64,000 nucleotides of DNA. Source: Pseudopithomyces maydicus. Lineage: Eukaryota; Ascomycota; Dothideomycetes; Pleosporales; Didymosphaeriaceae. The translations under genes and the position numbers were made by a program. Under the pieces are notes generated by a model that was not told the origin of the DNA, did not search any database, and saw only the letters and a list, made by a program, of their open reading frames with translations. The first letter of the stretch is position 1, and each line of letters begins with the position of its first letter. The stretch spans positions 1,236,898 through 1,300,897 of the forward strand of contig JANTUC010000017.1 of NCBI GenBank assembly GCA_026873275.1, written 5' to 3'. This document shows, piece by piece, positions 23,162 to 34,765 of the stretch.

Positions 23162-24508
23162 GCTGGGTACAATCTCTGAGATACCCCACACGCGTAAAAT
23201 GAGGTAGCAGCGTAGGTTTGTTTTGATTGCGCAAGTGTGCAAGCTCCCGTGGTCGTACTAGCGGAGGTACTGTTGAGAATTTGATGTGTTTGTCCCTATT
23301 GAGAAGCCCTGGTAATCGATTCCCAACTGGACCTCAAGAGGGCGTTATCCAGACCCCCAAAATACCAAATAATACTGGCAACTATTATGTCACACAAAGT
23401 CAACACAGATGTGTCTTCAAAGGGACTGCGCCACACACCCCGTCGCCTTCCCCGCTGCATCATGCACGGACCATGGCCCACCAAAAGCACCAGTGAGCAG
23501 TGAGGGCTACCCACCAGACGCAAATTGCCGTCCAAGTTAATATATGCAGCTTACCGGCGATATTCACTTGGGAACTCATATATCGTACGGAGACATGTTG
23601 TGCTGCCCATGTTCTCGGGTACGACTTGGTAGGTCCGATCCTTTCACCGACATGCAGTTAAGTTTGCCGTCCACTGAGCGAAATGCTCGTGCGCCATATG
23701 CGCTAGGGTCTACTGACCACGCCCAGTGACCCAAGATAGGTGTATAAGCTCCTTTTGATTGCTTATCCTCTCAGTAGTTGCATGGTTTCGTGTTTCGGGC
23801 CGAAGGAAGGTGCGGATTGACCCGTTACGTTCCCGAAGCGCGATGGGAGTCTCCGAATAGCACTTGAAAAACACTTGATCTCTTGGTATACATCGATCCG
23901 GGCCAGATTTAGGCTCATGCGCGCACTGCGACATACGACGTATATAATCTCGAACCTTGGGTCCAATGTCGGATCTTCTCTCCTGTAGGAATGTCGCACA
24001 AAATTTCTTATCCGAGACAACAAATTGCATCGCGGTAAGATCTGCAGGTAAGCCCTCAGAGTTTACGCAGGGCCGATTCCGACCACACCCTGATTTTCCA
24101 TCTTACAATGGCAACACTGGTCAAGATTGGGGTCCACGCGATACGCCAATCGCATGACGATGAGGAGGCTCTCGGAGCAGCACGCATCGACTTTAGCCGG
24201 TCATTGTCACATCAACTCTAGGCTTCCAGGGTTTACCCCGTACTGCAGCAGTTGGAAGTTAAACGAATATTATTCTTGCTGGGCGTTGCTTTGCGGACTT
24301 TGCCGCCAATCACCATGTAGAAGATGGGAACTTGAGGCTTCACGGTCGTCTATCAGCCTTGGCCAACCCTATCAGTCTCCAATAAGTTGACTGCAGACCT
24401 CGTGGAACAGTTGGCAAAGCTGCTGTAAGGTGTGCTACACTTTTTTGCGGCTCAAACCTTACAGCTCGATCATCGCTGCAGTATCGTTTTACCACGTTCT
24501 TACGAAAA
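23162..24508. other. Divergent spacer, no supported gene
   Basis: Lies between the divergent GMC and Pth11-like genes. Frames up to ~105 codons exist (minus 23710-24030) without motifs. Should hold both promoters. Confidence 0.45.
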
Positions 24509-25734
24509 ATGGCCGGGCAAGAACCTCATGGTGCTCTACCAGCACCGGATGGAGTCACTCCTGACTTCAATCTATCGCACAATCCTCTTCGCGCAACTTA
24601 CATTACCTCTCTGGTACTGATGCTGGTGTTCCCGGCTATCACAGTGCCAATGAGAATGTACACCAAGATCGTTATCATGAAGGCTTTCAAAATCGCAGAC
24701 ATCTTCTGTTTGATCGCATTCGTAAGTTGGGCACTCCGGATCATGGATCGTATAAAATTAAACGGACTGCAGTTGAGCTTCGTGGCTTTGATTACATTCG
24801 GATTCATCTTTGTGGAGAATGGGATGGGGAAACACGCCTGGGAGATCACTCCTCAGTCTTTCGCAAAGGTTGCAGAGGTAAGGAGAAGCCTGGTGCTGAT
24901 GCTCTTAAACAGAAGCTGACAGTACCTTTAGCTTCTCAACATACAGCAGGCAGTGTATATGCCAGCGATTCTGTTCACCAAAGTTACTGTCCTGCTCCAA
25001 TTGCTCGAGATCTTTGTACCGAGACAAACGAGTAGCCAAGCCCGTTGGTACAGCTTATGGACCTTGATTGGACTCAACGCTGTGTTCTTTACGACCTTAA
25101 TGTTCCTAGAAATATTCCAGTGCAGGCCGCGCAAGAAAATATGGAACCCAATGATGGCGGGAACGTGCATTAACATCAACCAAACGTTTGTAGCCACCGG
25201 AGTCATCAACGTTGTCGACGACTGGGTCATCCTCATATTGCCACTCGTATGGACATGGAAGCTTCAGCTCAGGACAAAGCAGAAGATTGGTGTCTCACTC
25301 ATCTTCGCCACAGGTTTCTTGTAAGTAAAGTTTTGATCGATAGAAAGCCCATCGTATCACTGACCCTATGAAGCGCCTGCTTAACCAGCGTCATGCGACT
25401 CGTGGAGAGTATCCGCAGCCTCGATAACCCCGATATAACCGTGTCGCTGGTACCCGTTTCGCTATGGGCCGTGGCTGAGGTGTCAGCGGGCCTCGTAGTT
25501 TGCTGTTTACCGTTACTGCCAAGGCTGTTCGGTCGCAGAGGCGCCCGCACAAGACTTGAAATCAGCGAGCCTTCGGAATATGCTGGTCTGAATTCCAAGG
25601 GAGACTCTCAATCACACCATGTCGGGTATGATCCTTCATTGCATTCAAATGCCTCCCAGATCGGAAGGCAAGTGCAGGGAGAGTCTATCATAATGAAAAG
25701 TGTACGGGTTGATCAGACATCTAGCGCGTTCTAG
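24509..25734 (+). CDS. Pth11-like seven-TM membrane protein (fungal rhodopsin-type domain, no CFEM)
   Basis: Four exons: 24509-24721, 24773-24877, 24932-25320, 25389-25734; 350 residues in phase. The exact layout of the fungal 'rhodopsin domain' integral membrane family is present: an N-terminal extracellular tail, TM1 (YITSLVLMLVFPAIT), the ADIFCLIAF helix, GMGKHAWEI, the ILFTKVTVLLQLLEIFVP helix, and FLEIFQCRP. NIN-QTFVATGVINVVDDWVILILP follows, then the long final helices with SIRSLDNPDITVSLVPVSLWAVAEV. About 110 C-terminal residues are cytosolic and Ser-rich. Relatives such as Pth11 sense surface or plant cues in pathogens; the ligand here is unknown. The first intron is 51 bases and in frame, so an unspliced reading would also stay open for some distance. 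Confidence 0.8.
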
Positions 25735-25939
25735 ATGGGGCAGGTATTTTTTTGTTGTAGGCAACAGCTAGACTACGATCTACAAAGCCCGCCTGCCACG
25801 TTGCTTTCTCCAGGATGCTAAACATTTAATGTACATTGCAATTTGTAAAGTCGATGTTCGAAAAACAAAACGTTATCTGATGAATTGAAATTTGTTGTAC
25901 ACGCCCTCAAGAAAGGATTCTCTAGTCAAAGGGATGGTA

Positions 25940-26838
25940 TCAGCCCCAAGGATTCACATGCCCATGCTCATCAAAATAATGCTGCATTTCCGTAAACTCA
26001 GGAGTGCCGTTTTTGCAGAAAGCATATCGTTCAATGGAGTGCGTAATGGAACGATAGTCGTCTAGCGCTCTGTGACACGCATGTCGTTCGGGTGCGTACA
26101 CCCACTCCACTAGCTTCTCGAAGTTGCGACATACCATCGGCTGTTCATCCCCGATTGCTCTCGCTTCATCCCCGGTAGGCATAGGAGTATCGTCTGCCAT
26201 GCACATTACGTCTTGCCGCAAGGTGTCGAGGCAATGATGTACATGCTGCCCATTGAGCTGTGGAGGTTTCCCTCGCTCATAGTCAACAAAAGCTCTTCGA
26301 ATGAATTTCTATAGATATATTAGACATGACTAACTCCAATGTATGAGAAGATACTCACCAGACAATGTAGCTGATGAAATACTTTGATAAAATATCTGCC
26401 TTTACTTTTGTCCCATGGGAACCGATCAGAGCGAGGCAAATCGTGGGCATCGGCGAACGTGTCTGTCAATGCGACGACCATTGGGTTGGTATCGATGCTT
26501 TCCCACAGTTGATCCGCACGTGTCTGGTTAGACCCCCAGTATTCAGTGTGATGAAAATGAGTACTTGGTGTGTCAAGACCCAATCCTGTGTATGCGGACC
26601 TGCCATCACAACTTGAAGGAAGGGGAGATTGAGGGTGCCCCCTAAGAATTAAGAAAACGTTTGTCGTTAATGAGACCAAAGCGATGCAGAGAAGGGCTAT
26701 CAGTAATCCTCTATGTTGAAAATCGAGGGTGCGCCGTTTCCGTATAGCATTTGGAGCGACTTTCTCGAAATTGTCGGAGCCATCGTCCTGTGACGCTCTT
26801 GGTAATAAAGGGACTTCAGAGTAAGCAGCTTCTGTCAT
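25940..26838 (-). CDS. UstYa-family (DUF3328) oxidase, RiPP-modifying (locus 2)
   Basis: Two exons: 26838-26359 and 26308-25940, a 50-base intron (GTGAGT...CTATAG), 282 residues. The cytosolic N-terminus holds an acidic, Pro-rich tract, then a TM helix at about residues 45-65 (LLIALLCIALVSLTTNVFLIL). The lumenal domain carries FHQLHC at the exon junction and HVHHCLDTLRQDVMC in exon 2, the paired His/Cys motifs of the family. A conserved Y-W-G near residue 98 and a DRFPWDKSKGRYFIKVFHQ stretch fit other members. It sits 0.55 kb downstream of, and on the same strand as, the second peptide precursor. It probably forms an oxidative cross-link or hydroxylation on that precursor's tyrosine-containing core; the reaction itself is inferred. 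Confidence 0.88.
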
Positions 26839-27393
26839 GATTTTTGTGTCTCTTCTCGATGCGCGCAGGGAGAACTAAGGGAAAGGCAAAGATCAGGCTT
26901 GGCAAGCTGAATGTGAGCCACACAACAGAAAGTGAGTATTTCGACAAACGTCATTCGATCTCTATAGGGAGGATGCTGATCTAACCTCAGGCAGTGCAAC
27001 GGGTTAAACGAAGGGTCATTACTGATAGGTGGATGTGAGAACCGAGTATGGCACAGGGAGTAGAAACCCGAGTATCCCTGCAGACGCCACATAAGCTCTG
27101 TGTAACACACAGCTTGCTTGACTGGCCGGATGAATGGACACCCCGCATACGGGCTGTGCCAAGGGCGCCCTTCTCAGCTTGCTTATGTGCCGATCACGTC
27201 GTGCAACGTATATGCTTGTAGGGAACGGTCCGCAATGTTTCGGGTACAACACGAGAAGCATATCGGAGACCACCCACAGACCCGAGGACACTGATGTAGA
27301 TCTTTGGGTCGCATTTAATACGATATCTGGGATTTGGATTGTGTGCAAAGTTCATAACTCCTCAAGAGAGGTTCGTAATGACGCCTATCTACA
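26839..27393. other. Spacer inside RiPP locus 2
   Basis: Promoter of the UstYa gene and 3' end of the precursor, both on the minus strand. Small frames here show no family resemblance. Confidence 0.5.
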
Positions 27394-27947
27394 CTAATAG
27401 TCCGCAGTGATCTTGCCAGCATCATCATCGGTAACCTCTGCGCTAGTACCACGTTTGTAGTCAGCCTTGATATCGCTATCAGACTCGCCGTTCTGTGTGA
27501 CGGTGACTACCTCACGGCGATAATCAGCCTTGATTTCACCAGCATCTTCGTCTCGGCGGTAGTCCGCCTTGATGTCGCCACTATCTTCGTCACGACGATA
27601 ATCGGCCTTGATGTCGCCACTGTCTTCGTCACGTCGATAATCGGCCTTGATTTCTCCAGTGTCCTCATCGCGACGGTAGTCTGCTTTGATGGTTCCCGCG
27701 TCCTCTTTCCCCTCGGTCTCAAGGACGTGGCGACGGTAGTCAGCCTGTATATCGCCCGGGCTGCCCGCAGGATGGCCAGCATGGTCGATTCCCTTTTCGA
27801 CTGCAGCGAATTCTGTTGTTCCCCGTGTTAGATTGGAAGAAACTGTGCAAAGAGAATTGTGGCAGTCAGGTTGGTGGATTACTCACTAGTCGGCATCGCA
27901 GCGGCGTACCCCAATAAACTAAGGTAAACAACGGTGTTGATCTTCAT
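27394..27947 (-). CDS. Secreted multi-core peptide precursor, dikaritin-like RiPP (locus 2)
   Basis: Two exons: 27947-27887 and 27842-27394, a 44-base intron (GTGAGT...GCACAG); 169 residues. A second in-frame acceptor at 27813 would remove ten residues. Residues 1-18 are a signal peptide (MKINTVVYLSLLGYAAA). After a ~25-residue leader come eight units ending in IQADY, IKADY or ITADY. Seven are followed by RR or KR and the last ends the protein at the tyrosine. The middle units are nearly identical (DEDSGDIKADYRR). Kex2 cleavage after the dibasic sites would release acidic peptides of 11 residues or so that end in tyrosine after trimming. The gene lies between a UstYa oxidase and a tyrosinase, the enzyme set of ustiloxin-type pathways. 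The core is unlike any dikaritin core I know. Confidence 0.85.
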
Positions 27948-28600
27948 TGTGTATATACTTGGTATTGCTGTAGTTTGGAGATCCCAGGTGTCACTCTGCA
28001 GTGGTCTGCGGACACACTACAAAGGAGTGCTCTTCTTATCCCTCTTGCCGAGTTCTGTAGTTTCTTGGAGATTCGCAATGTCCGAGACCTGACCAGCATT
28101 TCTGACAGGGTTGATTATTGCCTAGGAAAGTCATAATATAAATTCTCATCAGAGATTGGTATAAGATCGTTGGATCTGGGGTCCGAAGTCGAGTTAGTAA
28201 CTGGTTGGTTGTTCGTCCAAGCGCTCGGGCAAAGCGGAAGGACCGCATCGGGCAAATGATATTACAAAGATCCCAAGGTTTAAATTGGGGCCGGCTGTGT
28301 TCACTGGGGCTCAGTCATTATCGCCCCAGGAGCACCTTGTCTGGAAAGGAGCCGTGATAGAAGACTGCATATGCGTATGCAAGGGCCGACGTGTCAGCCT
28401 TGGTTCGGACATTTCAGTCGTCTTTTAATTAATCCTGGAACTTTATTTTCCAGTTTCTAGGTTCCTGGTACTACATCCCAGCGTAGGCAACAGTATAGGC
28501 AACTCCAACGGCAATCCCTCAGATGAGATACACTGAACGAGAAAAACGTCTGTACCAAACTCAAGAATCTCCTCCAAACACATGCCCATAGATTCTAACT
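27948..28600. other. Divergent promoter between the locus-2 precursor and tyrosinase
   Basis: About 0.65 kb between divergent genes. No coding sequence; presumably carries the shared regulatory sites of locus 2. Confidence 0.5.
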
Positions 28601-29823
28601 ATGCCTTTCCCGCTATCTCGAAACTCGGATACTTCCTATAAACAGATCCCAGAAGAAGAGAGCGCACATAATAGCCCGCCGAGGGTTAGAAAAGACAGGC
28701 GACGCCCAGTTTGGATTGCTGTTGTCATCGGTTTCATTATATGCTTTACATGTGCATATAGTTACTGGTACATCTCTAAAACCCCTTCAATTCAACACAC
28801 AGCATGCTCGAATCCAACAACGCGACGAGAATGGAGGACCTTCACGATACCCCAAAGATACGAGTATCTATCAGCAGTTCAATGCTTGAAGACGCATAGA
28901 TCCAGGATCGGAGAAAACCATACTCTATACGATGACTTCCCATGGATCCACAGTCGAGTGGGTGCCTACGGTATGGTGCATTTAGATCAATGATATTAGA
29001 TGCCTGCTAAGTCTGAACACAGTGCATGACGCTGCTCCCTTTGTTGCGTGGCACAGATATTTTGTTTATATCTATGAGTCTGCGCTAAGAGAGAATTGCG
29101 GATACACCGGAGCCATGCCGTGGGTGCTATGAGCTTCTTGGTCAAAACAGCAGCTGATCAACACAGGTTCTGGAATTGGCAGCTCGACTGGCAGGACGTA
29201 ACCAAGGCACCCGTTTGGAATAGTGAACATGGATTCGGAACAACTGGACATCCCGATCTATCCGCTCATGCAATAGTTGGGGGCTACTGCCTACATGATG
29301 GCCCTTTCAAAGACATTGTCATTCCATATCTAGACGAAAGACCCTACCCTCACTGCCTTTCAAGAGGCTTTCTAGAAGGAAACGATCTAAAGAACAAGTC
29401 GATGATGATCAGTCCCGAAATTATTGAAGGCTTGCTAGCCCACAAAAATTACGAAGACTTCAACTTGGGGTTAGAAAATGGCCCCCATCTTGCCATACCG
29501 CGCAGCATACGCGGAGACTTTTCGCTACTTACAGCTCCTTCAGGTATGTTTTCCCGACGTGGCTGTCTCATTTACTCTGATGATAACATTATAACCTATC
29601 AGATCCGGTGTTCTTCTTGCATCACGCACAACTCGACCGACTTTGGTGGAAATGGCAGAAAATGAGCTCAACAAGGGCTAGTCAATATCAAGGGGTTGCT
29701 GCGCATGGGGAAACCAAAAAGGCTTCTATGGAAGACCTGCTCCTTATGGGTGGTCTCGCACCTGATATCCCCGTGTCACATGTTCTCGATACTGAAGGTG
29801 ATTTCCTATGTTATCGATACTAA
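28601..29823 (+). CDS. Membrane-anchored tyrosinase, UstQ-like (locus 2)
   Basis: Four exons: 28601-28970, 29023-29119, 29167-29543, 29603-29823; 354 residues, all junctions in phase. A TM helix at about residues 45-65 (PVWIAVVIGFIICFTCAYSYW) anchors it in the secretory pathway. The CuA site is in the H-x-R-V-G-A-Y-V-H-D-A-A-P-F-V-A-W-H-R-Y-F segment, made by splicing exons 1 and 2. GAMPFWNWQLDW follows at the exon 2/3 joint. CuB residues are the His of NGPHLAIP and HH in DPVFFLHHAQLDRLWW. In ustiloxin biosynthesis UstQ oxidises the core tyrosine and helps close the macrocycle; the same role is inferred here because the neighbour precursor has a tyrosine in every core. The third splice uses GTGGGT as donor, chosen to give PFWNW. 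Confidence 0.88.
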
Positions 29824-32800
29824 AAACAATACTTTTTTCCCTTTGCTTATAGTCCTAAGTGAATTATTTTTCAACTAAATCAAAAATGCAAGAAGTCAAC
29901 ATAGAAGAAAATACCAATGTTTTTAATGCAATTTGATAATCATCTGTTGATGCTTCTATAAGTAGCTACGAACAGTAATCGCTGGGCAAAAAAGCGTTTG
30001 TTGCTCTAGAATGCTAGCTAAGAAATTCGTAAGTTGGAACCGTTGTTATCAAGACATATCTTTTCATGGATTTGAAATTGGGGATTGTGCCACCTCTTCC
30101 CGGCACAATACATTTACCTAGGAGATTTTAAAGGACGTCATCACCGCAACAATAGCAAGTTATGCATCCTAAATGAGACGAAATGCTTTTGCACAGTTAA
30201 TGCCCTAGTCTAATAAGAGTGTCGCGAGGGTAAGTCTCTAAGATTCTTAGGTTCGAAGCTTCCATTGCTATCACGTGATGATAAGGGACGCACGTGACTG
30301 CACGTGATCTAGGTATGGGCATACTAGTCCAGAACAGTCCAATGGCATCCAGGCTAGAACCGACTTTGGTGAAAAGACTACAGATATTCACGACGGCGTC
30401 AAAATTGCGGTTTTCAAAGGTGATATATCGAGGCGAGACAGATTTATAAGACTTGCATTACTCTAAATAAATATGCTTGATACTGGGATAGCTAATGCCT
30501 GATGCTTGTAGCTTCAAATATTCCCTCGGTGTAGAAAGATTTAAAAGCAGACATATCTATGTGCATTCTTTGCTTAAGGAGTCTTGGTAGATACACGGCC
30601 AGTGTTAGATACCTTGGGGGAAAACAATATTTCTTTTCAACATCTCACCGAGAAGATTTCTGAATGTATTGAAGAAGACGTTCGGTACGTGATAATAAGC
30701 ACTGGAATGGGCAAGCCGCTCCGTATGCCACCTACAGGAGTCAGAGTGAATCTACACATGACCACACAAAAGGTAATAAACAAAAATGTAGTTATCAGGT
30801 GACATGCGGCTCTGCTCACAAGCTGTGAATAAATGCGAATAATAGAAGATGTTCAAGCAAAGCAATGAACCAGACGCGAATTAAGCATTACAATAAAGAT
30901 AGAGTAACAAAAACTTCGCTGTTTCAAGGATGAATGATGGGTCCCGACATCACCTTCAACGATGTTGACGTGGTCATCGGTAGAAGCAATCTTCTCGTGC
31001 TTCTGGACTGGGTTCGAGTTCCATACCACTTCAAGCTATCCTATCAATGCATATACGGTAATGTTTGTTGAAGCCTATATAATGAAAGAGGAGTGATTAG
31101 CCTTTTACTACATACGACATATAGGTGACCTACTCACATCGTGAGAGTCCACAGGTGAGAGGCGTTCTCCGTGCGCTAACAGGGTTACAGCGAGCTCCTA
31201 AGGCACTAGCAGGGAGCTAGCGCGGGACGAGTGCGGGCCGGTTGTCGGAAAATTGCTGGACAAGGGCGAGTTTAGCCTGCAAGCCTAACTGAGTAGCTAA
31301 AGCGCGTACGTAAGTATGTGGCTTTTTTTTTGCGACTCCAGTTGACTCTATGTCTTAGCAGACATCTGACCTACTAGATTAAGGAGCGATTATGAGTCCA
31401 TTAGAATAGTTAGAACTTTGCGAAATGAGCGCTTGCACTTCTGCTTTCTTTCGTTTATCGCATTTTTTACCTATTTTAAGGTTCATGCACTACAAAACCG
31501 GTTTTCGATATTGAGGAGCTGAACAGTCGAGGAGATATGCATTCAATGCTGAAGAAAGAAGGTTGTTGTCCCAAAAATACGAAGAGGGGACGTGACAGGT
31601 TAGGATACTCCCTGGTGAGAGTTGGTAGGAATCGGTGATCCGGAATCAGCAATACATAGGAAAGCAAGCACAAACCAATGCGCTCATTGCCGATCATTTA
31701 TTCGGTAACAACTTCGTTCCGGATGCTGCGAGGCGCTGGGCGGGACACGACAGTTAGCACCCCCGCGTTTAGCGTGCTCCTTGAAAGTCTCAGGCTTGGT
31801 TCACTGAAGTTAGTCGAGCAAGGAAAACTGCTGTTAAACAGTCTTGATAGAACCTATTTTAGATAGGATGATAACACTAGGATGTACCACAACCGCACTT
31901 TTAACTAAAACTGGACATGTAGGCTGCAGCACTCTAGAGTCATAGCCTGGAAACCTTGATCTCATTTTTGCCAACGCATCACCTCAATTCACATGGGTGC
32001 AATTTCCAACCCACGTTTGAGCACTGTATTCGCATATAGTGATTCCTCATCAGCTTTTTAATCTAATGCACTCGCTATTGGGTGCGGAATTTGCAGACAC
32101 GGAAAAGCCACTACCTTGACCTCCAAAGAGTTAACATTCAGTGTATTTCAATGACGGTGGGGTGCTCTCAGTTGATGATCTTCGAAGGCAAAAACGTCAT
32201 TTTTTAGGTGTTCCTTCCTCCAAAAATAATTGGGATATTTCATAGTAGACAGAGAGTAAAGAAGTTATGTGAGTGTGAGTCATTGTGAGTGGTTTTGAGT
32301 CATGAAACGACTCGCCCGCTGCAATGAATTATTTCAACAAAATACATCTCCCTTACAAACAATGCTTCATTGGTGGTCGGCCCCGGCCCTCATCCTTTCC
32401 GCGACATTCTCCTTCTGCGACTGGCATGTTAAGCGAGTCGAAACGGCCCGAATATGAATAGCGATGCGCGTATAGAACGTATAGCGCTCAGGCCAATCAT
32501 GATCGAGTGGATCGGCCCACAGTCAAATCAAACCACTAGGCTAATGAGAATACCTGAAGCTGCCTTGCGTTTGAGTGTCAAATGTAGCGGTGCCTTCCTG
32601 ATGTTGTCGCAGAAGTATGTGAAGTTCAATGCTAGGATTGGAGTTTTTCAGGCAACGTAAAACAGATGCAACGTTTTTGAGTGGATGAGTGTTGTTAATT
32701 GAAAACTATGAAAATAACTATGAATGCTCATTCTTAAGTGTTGAAGTTCGACCGGCTAAAGACGGCCCGATACGGACATACGCTCTTTTTGAGATCTCCC

Positions 32801-33053
32801 TGGATATGACCGTGCAGCAGATCGTAGTATGATATGGAAATAGCGCCAAAGAGAATCGAAGTGAAACCGCAAGGTTGCATACTGTACTGAGGGTATTGCT
32901 TGGCAAACGTGGGTTTCACAGCGGATGCTGCAGATATCCGATATCCGTTGCGCAACGAGGTTGAGACCCACTACCCTTCTTAGAGCAGCATAAATAACGA
33001 TGTAAGGTAGGGACTCTGAAGAAATAACTATTCAACTTCGCTCGCTCATCAAC
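29824..33053. other. 3.2 kb gene-poor, AT-rich region
   Basis: No gene I can support. Frames are short and lack motifs. Repeated stop-rich A/T sequence with isolated GC-rich blocks (for example 31140-31310) suggests old inserted or decayed DNA, but I could not identify an element. It contains the CACGTG cluster near 30290. Confidence 0.5.
30272..30306. promoter_or_regulatory. Cluster of three CACGTG palindromes
   Basis: CACGTG occurs at 30272-30277, 30291-30296 and 30301-30306; the first copy lies in TCACGTGA. CACGTG is the binding site of bHLH factors (Cbf1/SREBP type). No adjacent gene is evident, so the function is speculative. Confidence 0.3.
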
Positions 33054-34765
33054 ATGGAGACTCAGCTTTTGGACTTCCGGCGCACACAGCGCAGACTCTT
33101 TTACTCGCGTCTGTGGTATTCACACTTCTTGCCTGTATCCCCTACTTTGACCGCAGATCAAAATTGGGGAAAATCCCATTGTTTATAAGTGACCCGAGTA
33201 GTGAGAAGCAACGACAATTCTTCCTCGCGTCCGCAAAACGGCTCTATACAGATGGATGCCGAAAGGTTGGTGAGCCCTGTGAGTAACCTATGTCAACTAA
33301 CGGCGAGTAGTTCAAAGATGCGATATATCGCCTTGCGATACCCGGTACAGATGATGTCATTATGGTCCCACTCAGCATGCTTCCCGAGCTGCGGAAGATT
33401 CCCGATGAATTCCTCAGCTTTGATGAAGCTGCCGCACAAGTTAGTGACACGGTTTGAATTTCTTTTTTTCTCAACAATAGCTGAGCATTTACAGATAGTG
33501 GGATCGAAGTATACAGGATTGGATACTGAGTCATCTGTTGTTGCTCATACTTTACGGGCTGATCTTACACCTGCGTTAGGTAATAATCTTGGTAACTCTC
33601 GATAACAAAGTGGGTTACTGATTGTGACTTAGGACGCCTGAACGCTGAAGTGCTCGAGGAGATCGACATTGCTATGGATCGCTTTCTCCCTTCGTGTGAA
33701 GAACCAACTGCAGTCCAGATTTCTGACATCCTTGCTTATATCATCGCTCAAGTGTCTGGACGTCTCTTCGTTGGGACAGAATTGTGTCGCACCTCTGAAT
33801 ACCTCGAATGTGCAGTCAAGTTCTCTCTGGAGGTCATGACCGCTGGTGGCGCGGTGAATCAAGTTCGTCCTTGGTTACGACCTCTGCTTGCGCCTCGTCT
33901 TCCTGAAGTTAAACTACTGCAAGACCGACGGAGTGCGGCGAAAAATTTACTGGCCCCTGTCATTCGTCAAAGAAAAGAGGCCGAAAAGGACCCCTCATGG
34001 GAGAAGCCGAACGACATGATGCAGTGGATGCTTGCCCGTTCTGATGATACTCTCGAGAAACTCACGGATCGCCAACTATCGCTTACATTCGCTGCTATCC
34101 ACACCACATCCTCGACGGCTACTAATGTGCTCTATAGCTTAGCTGCAAGACCTGAATATATATCCGATCTTCAAGAAGAACTTCGTGACGTCTTGGATCA
34201 AAACGACGGGATTCTTTCCGTCACAGCTCTACAGCAGTTGATGAAGTTGGATTCTTTCATAAGAGAGGTGTCTCTCAGATATCCATTGGTGTATAGTAAG
34301 TCTATGAGTCGAATCAGAGGATTCGGAGAGCTGACATAGTATCCAGCTACATTCAACCGCCGTGTCTTGAAGCCCTTCACTCTCTCCAACGGGCAGCACA
34401 TACCCGCTGGTATCACTCTCTCTACCGTTTCTTTCACAATGGACGATGAAGCCGAGACGTTCGACGGTTTCCGTCATTACCGACAACGAGTGAATGCATC
34501 TACTGCGGGTGAGCAAGCGCGCGCTCAATTCGTCGCTGCCAATGAAGACAACATGTCTTTTGGATACGGCAGACATGCGTGTCCTGGGCGCTTTTTCGCT
34601 ACAAATGAAATAAAGATGATTTTGGCGAAGCTTCTTTTGAACTACGATATTCGGCTACCCGACGGTGTCAAGGAGAGGCATGCACAGATCAACATTGGAA
34701 ATATCAGTAGTCCGGATCCCACGAAAGAGATTGTGCTACATAAGCGACAGGCTCCAGTGTCATAG
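33054..34765 (+). pseudogene. Cytochrome P450, LovA/CYP68-like, probably degenerate
   Basis: P450 sequence runs through five or six exons. It starts in the segment ...LLLASVVFTLLACIPYFDRRSKLGKIPLF (membrane anchor), then LRKIPDEFLSFDEAAA, KYTGLD and LTPALGRLNAEVLEEI. The oxygen-binding helix is FAAIHTTSSTATN, followed by TFNRRVLKPFTLSNGQHIPAG and the heme loop FGYGRHACPG. Introns at about 33265-33310, 33447-33494, 33581-33632 and 34295-34347 restore the frame. Two defects are visible. The only plausible ATG (33054) is in a different frame from the membrane anchor that follows, so the N-terminus is shifted. The K-helix ExxR reads REVSLRYP, one residue too long to give Glu-x-x-Arg. The relatives oxidise terpenoids or polyketides. 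Confidence 0.65.
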
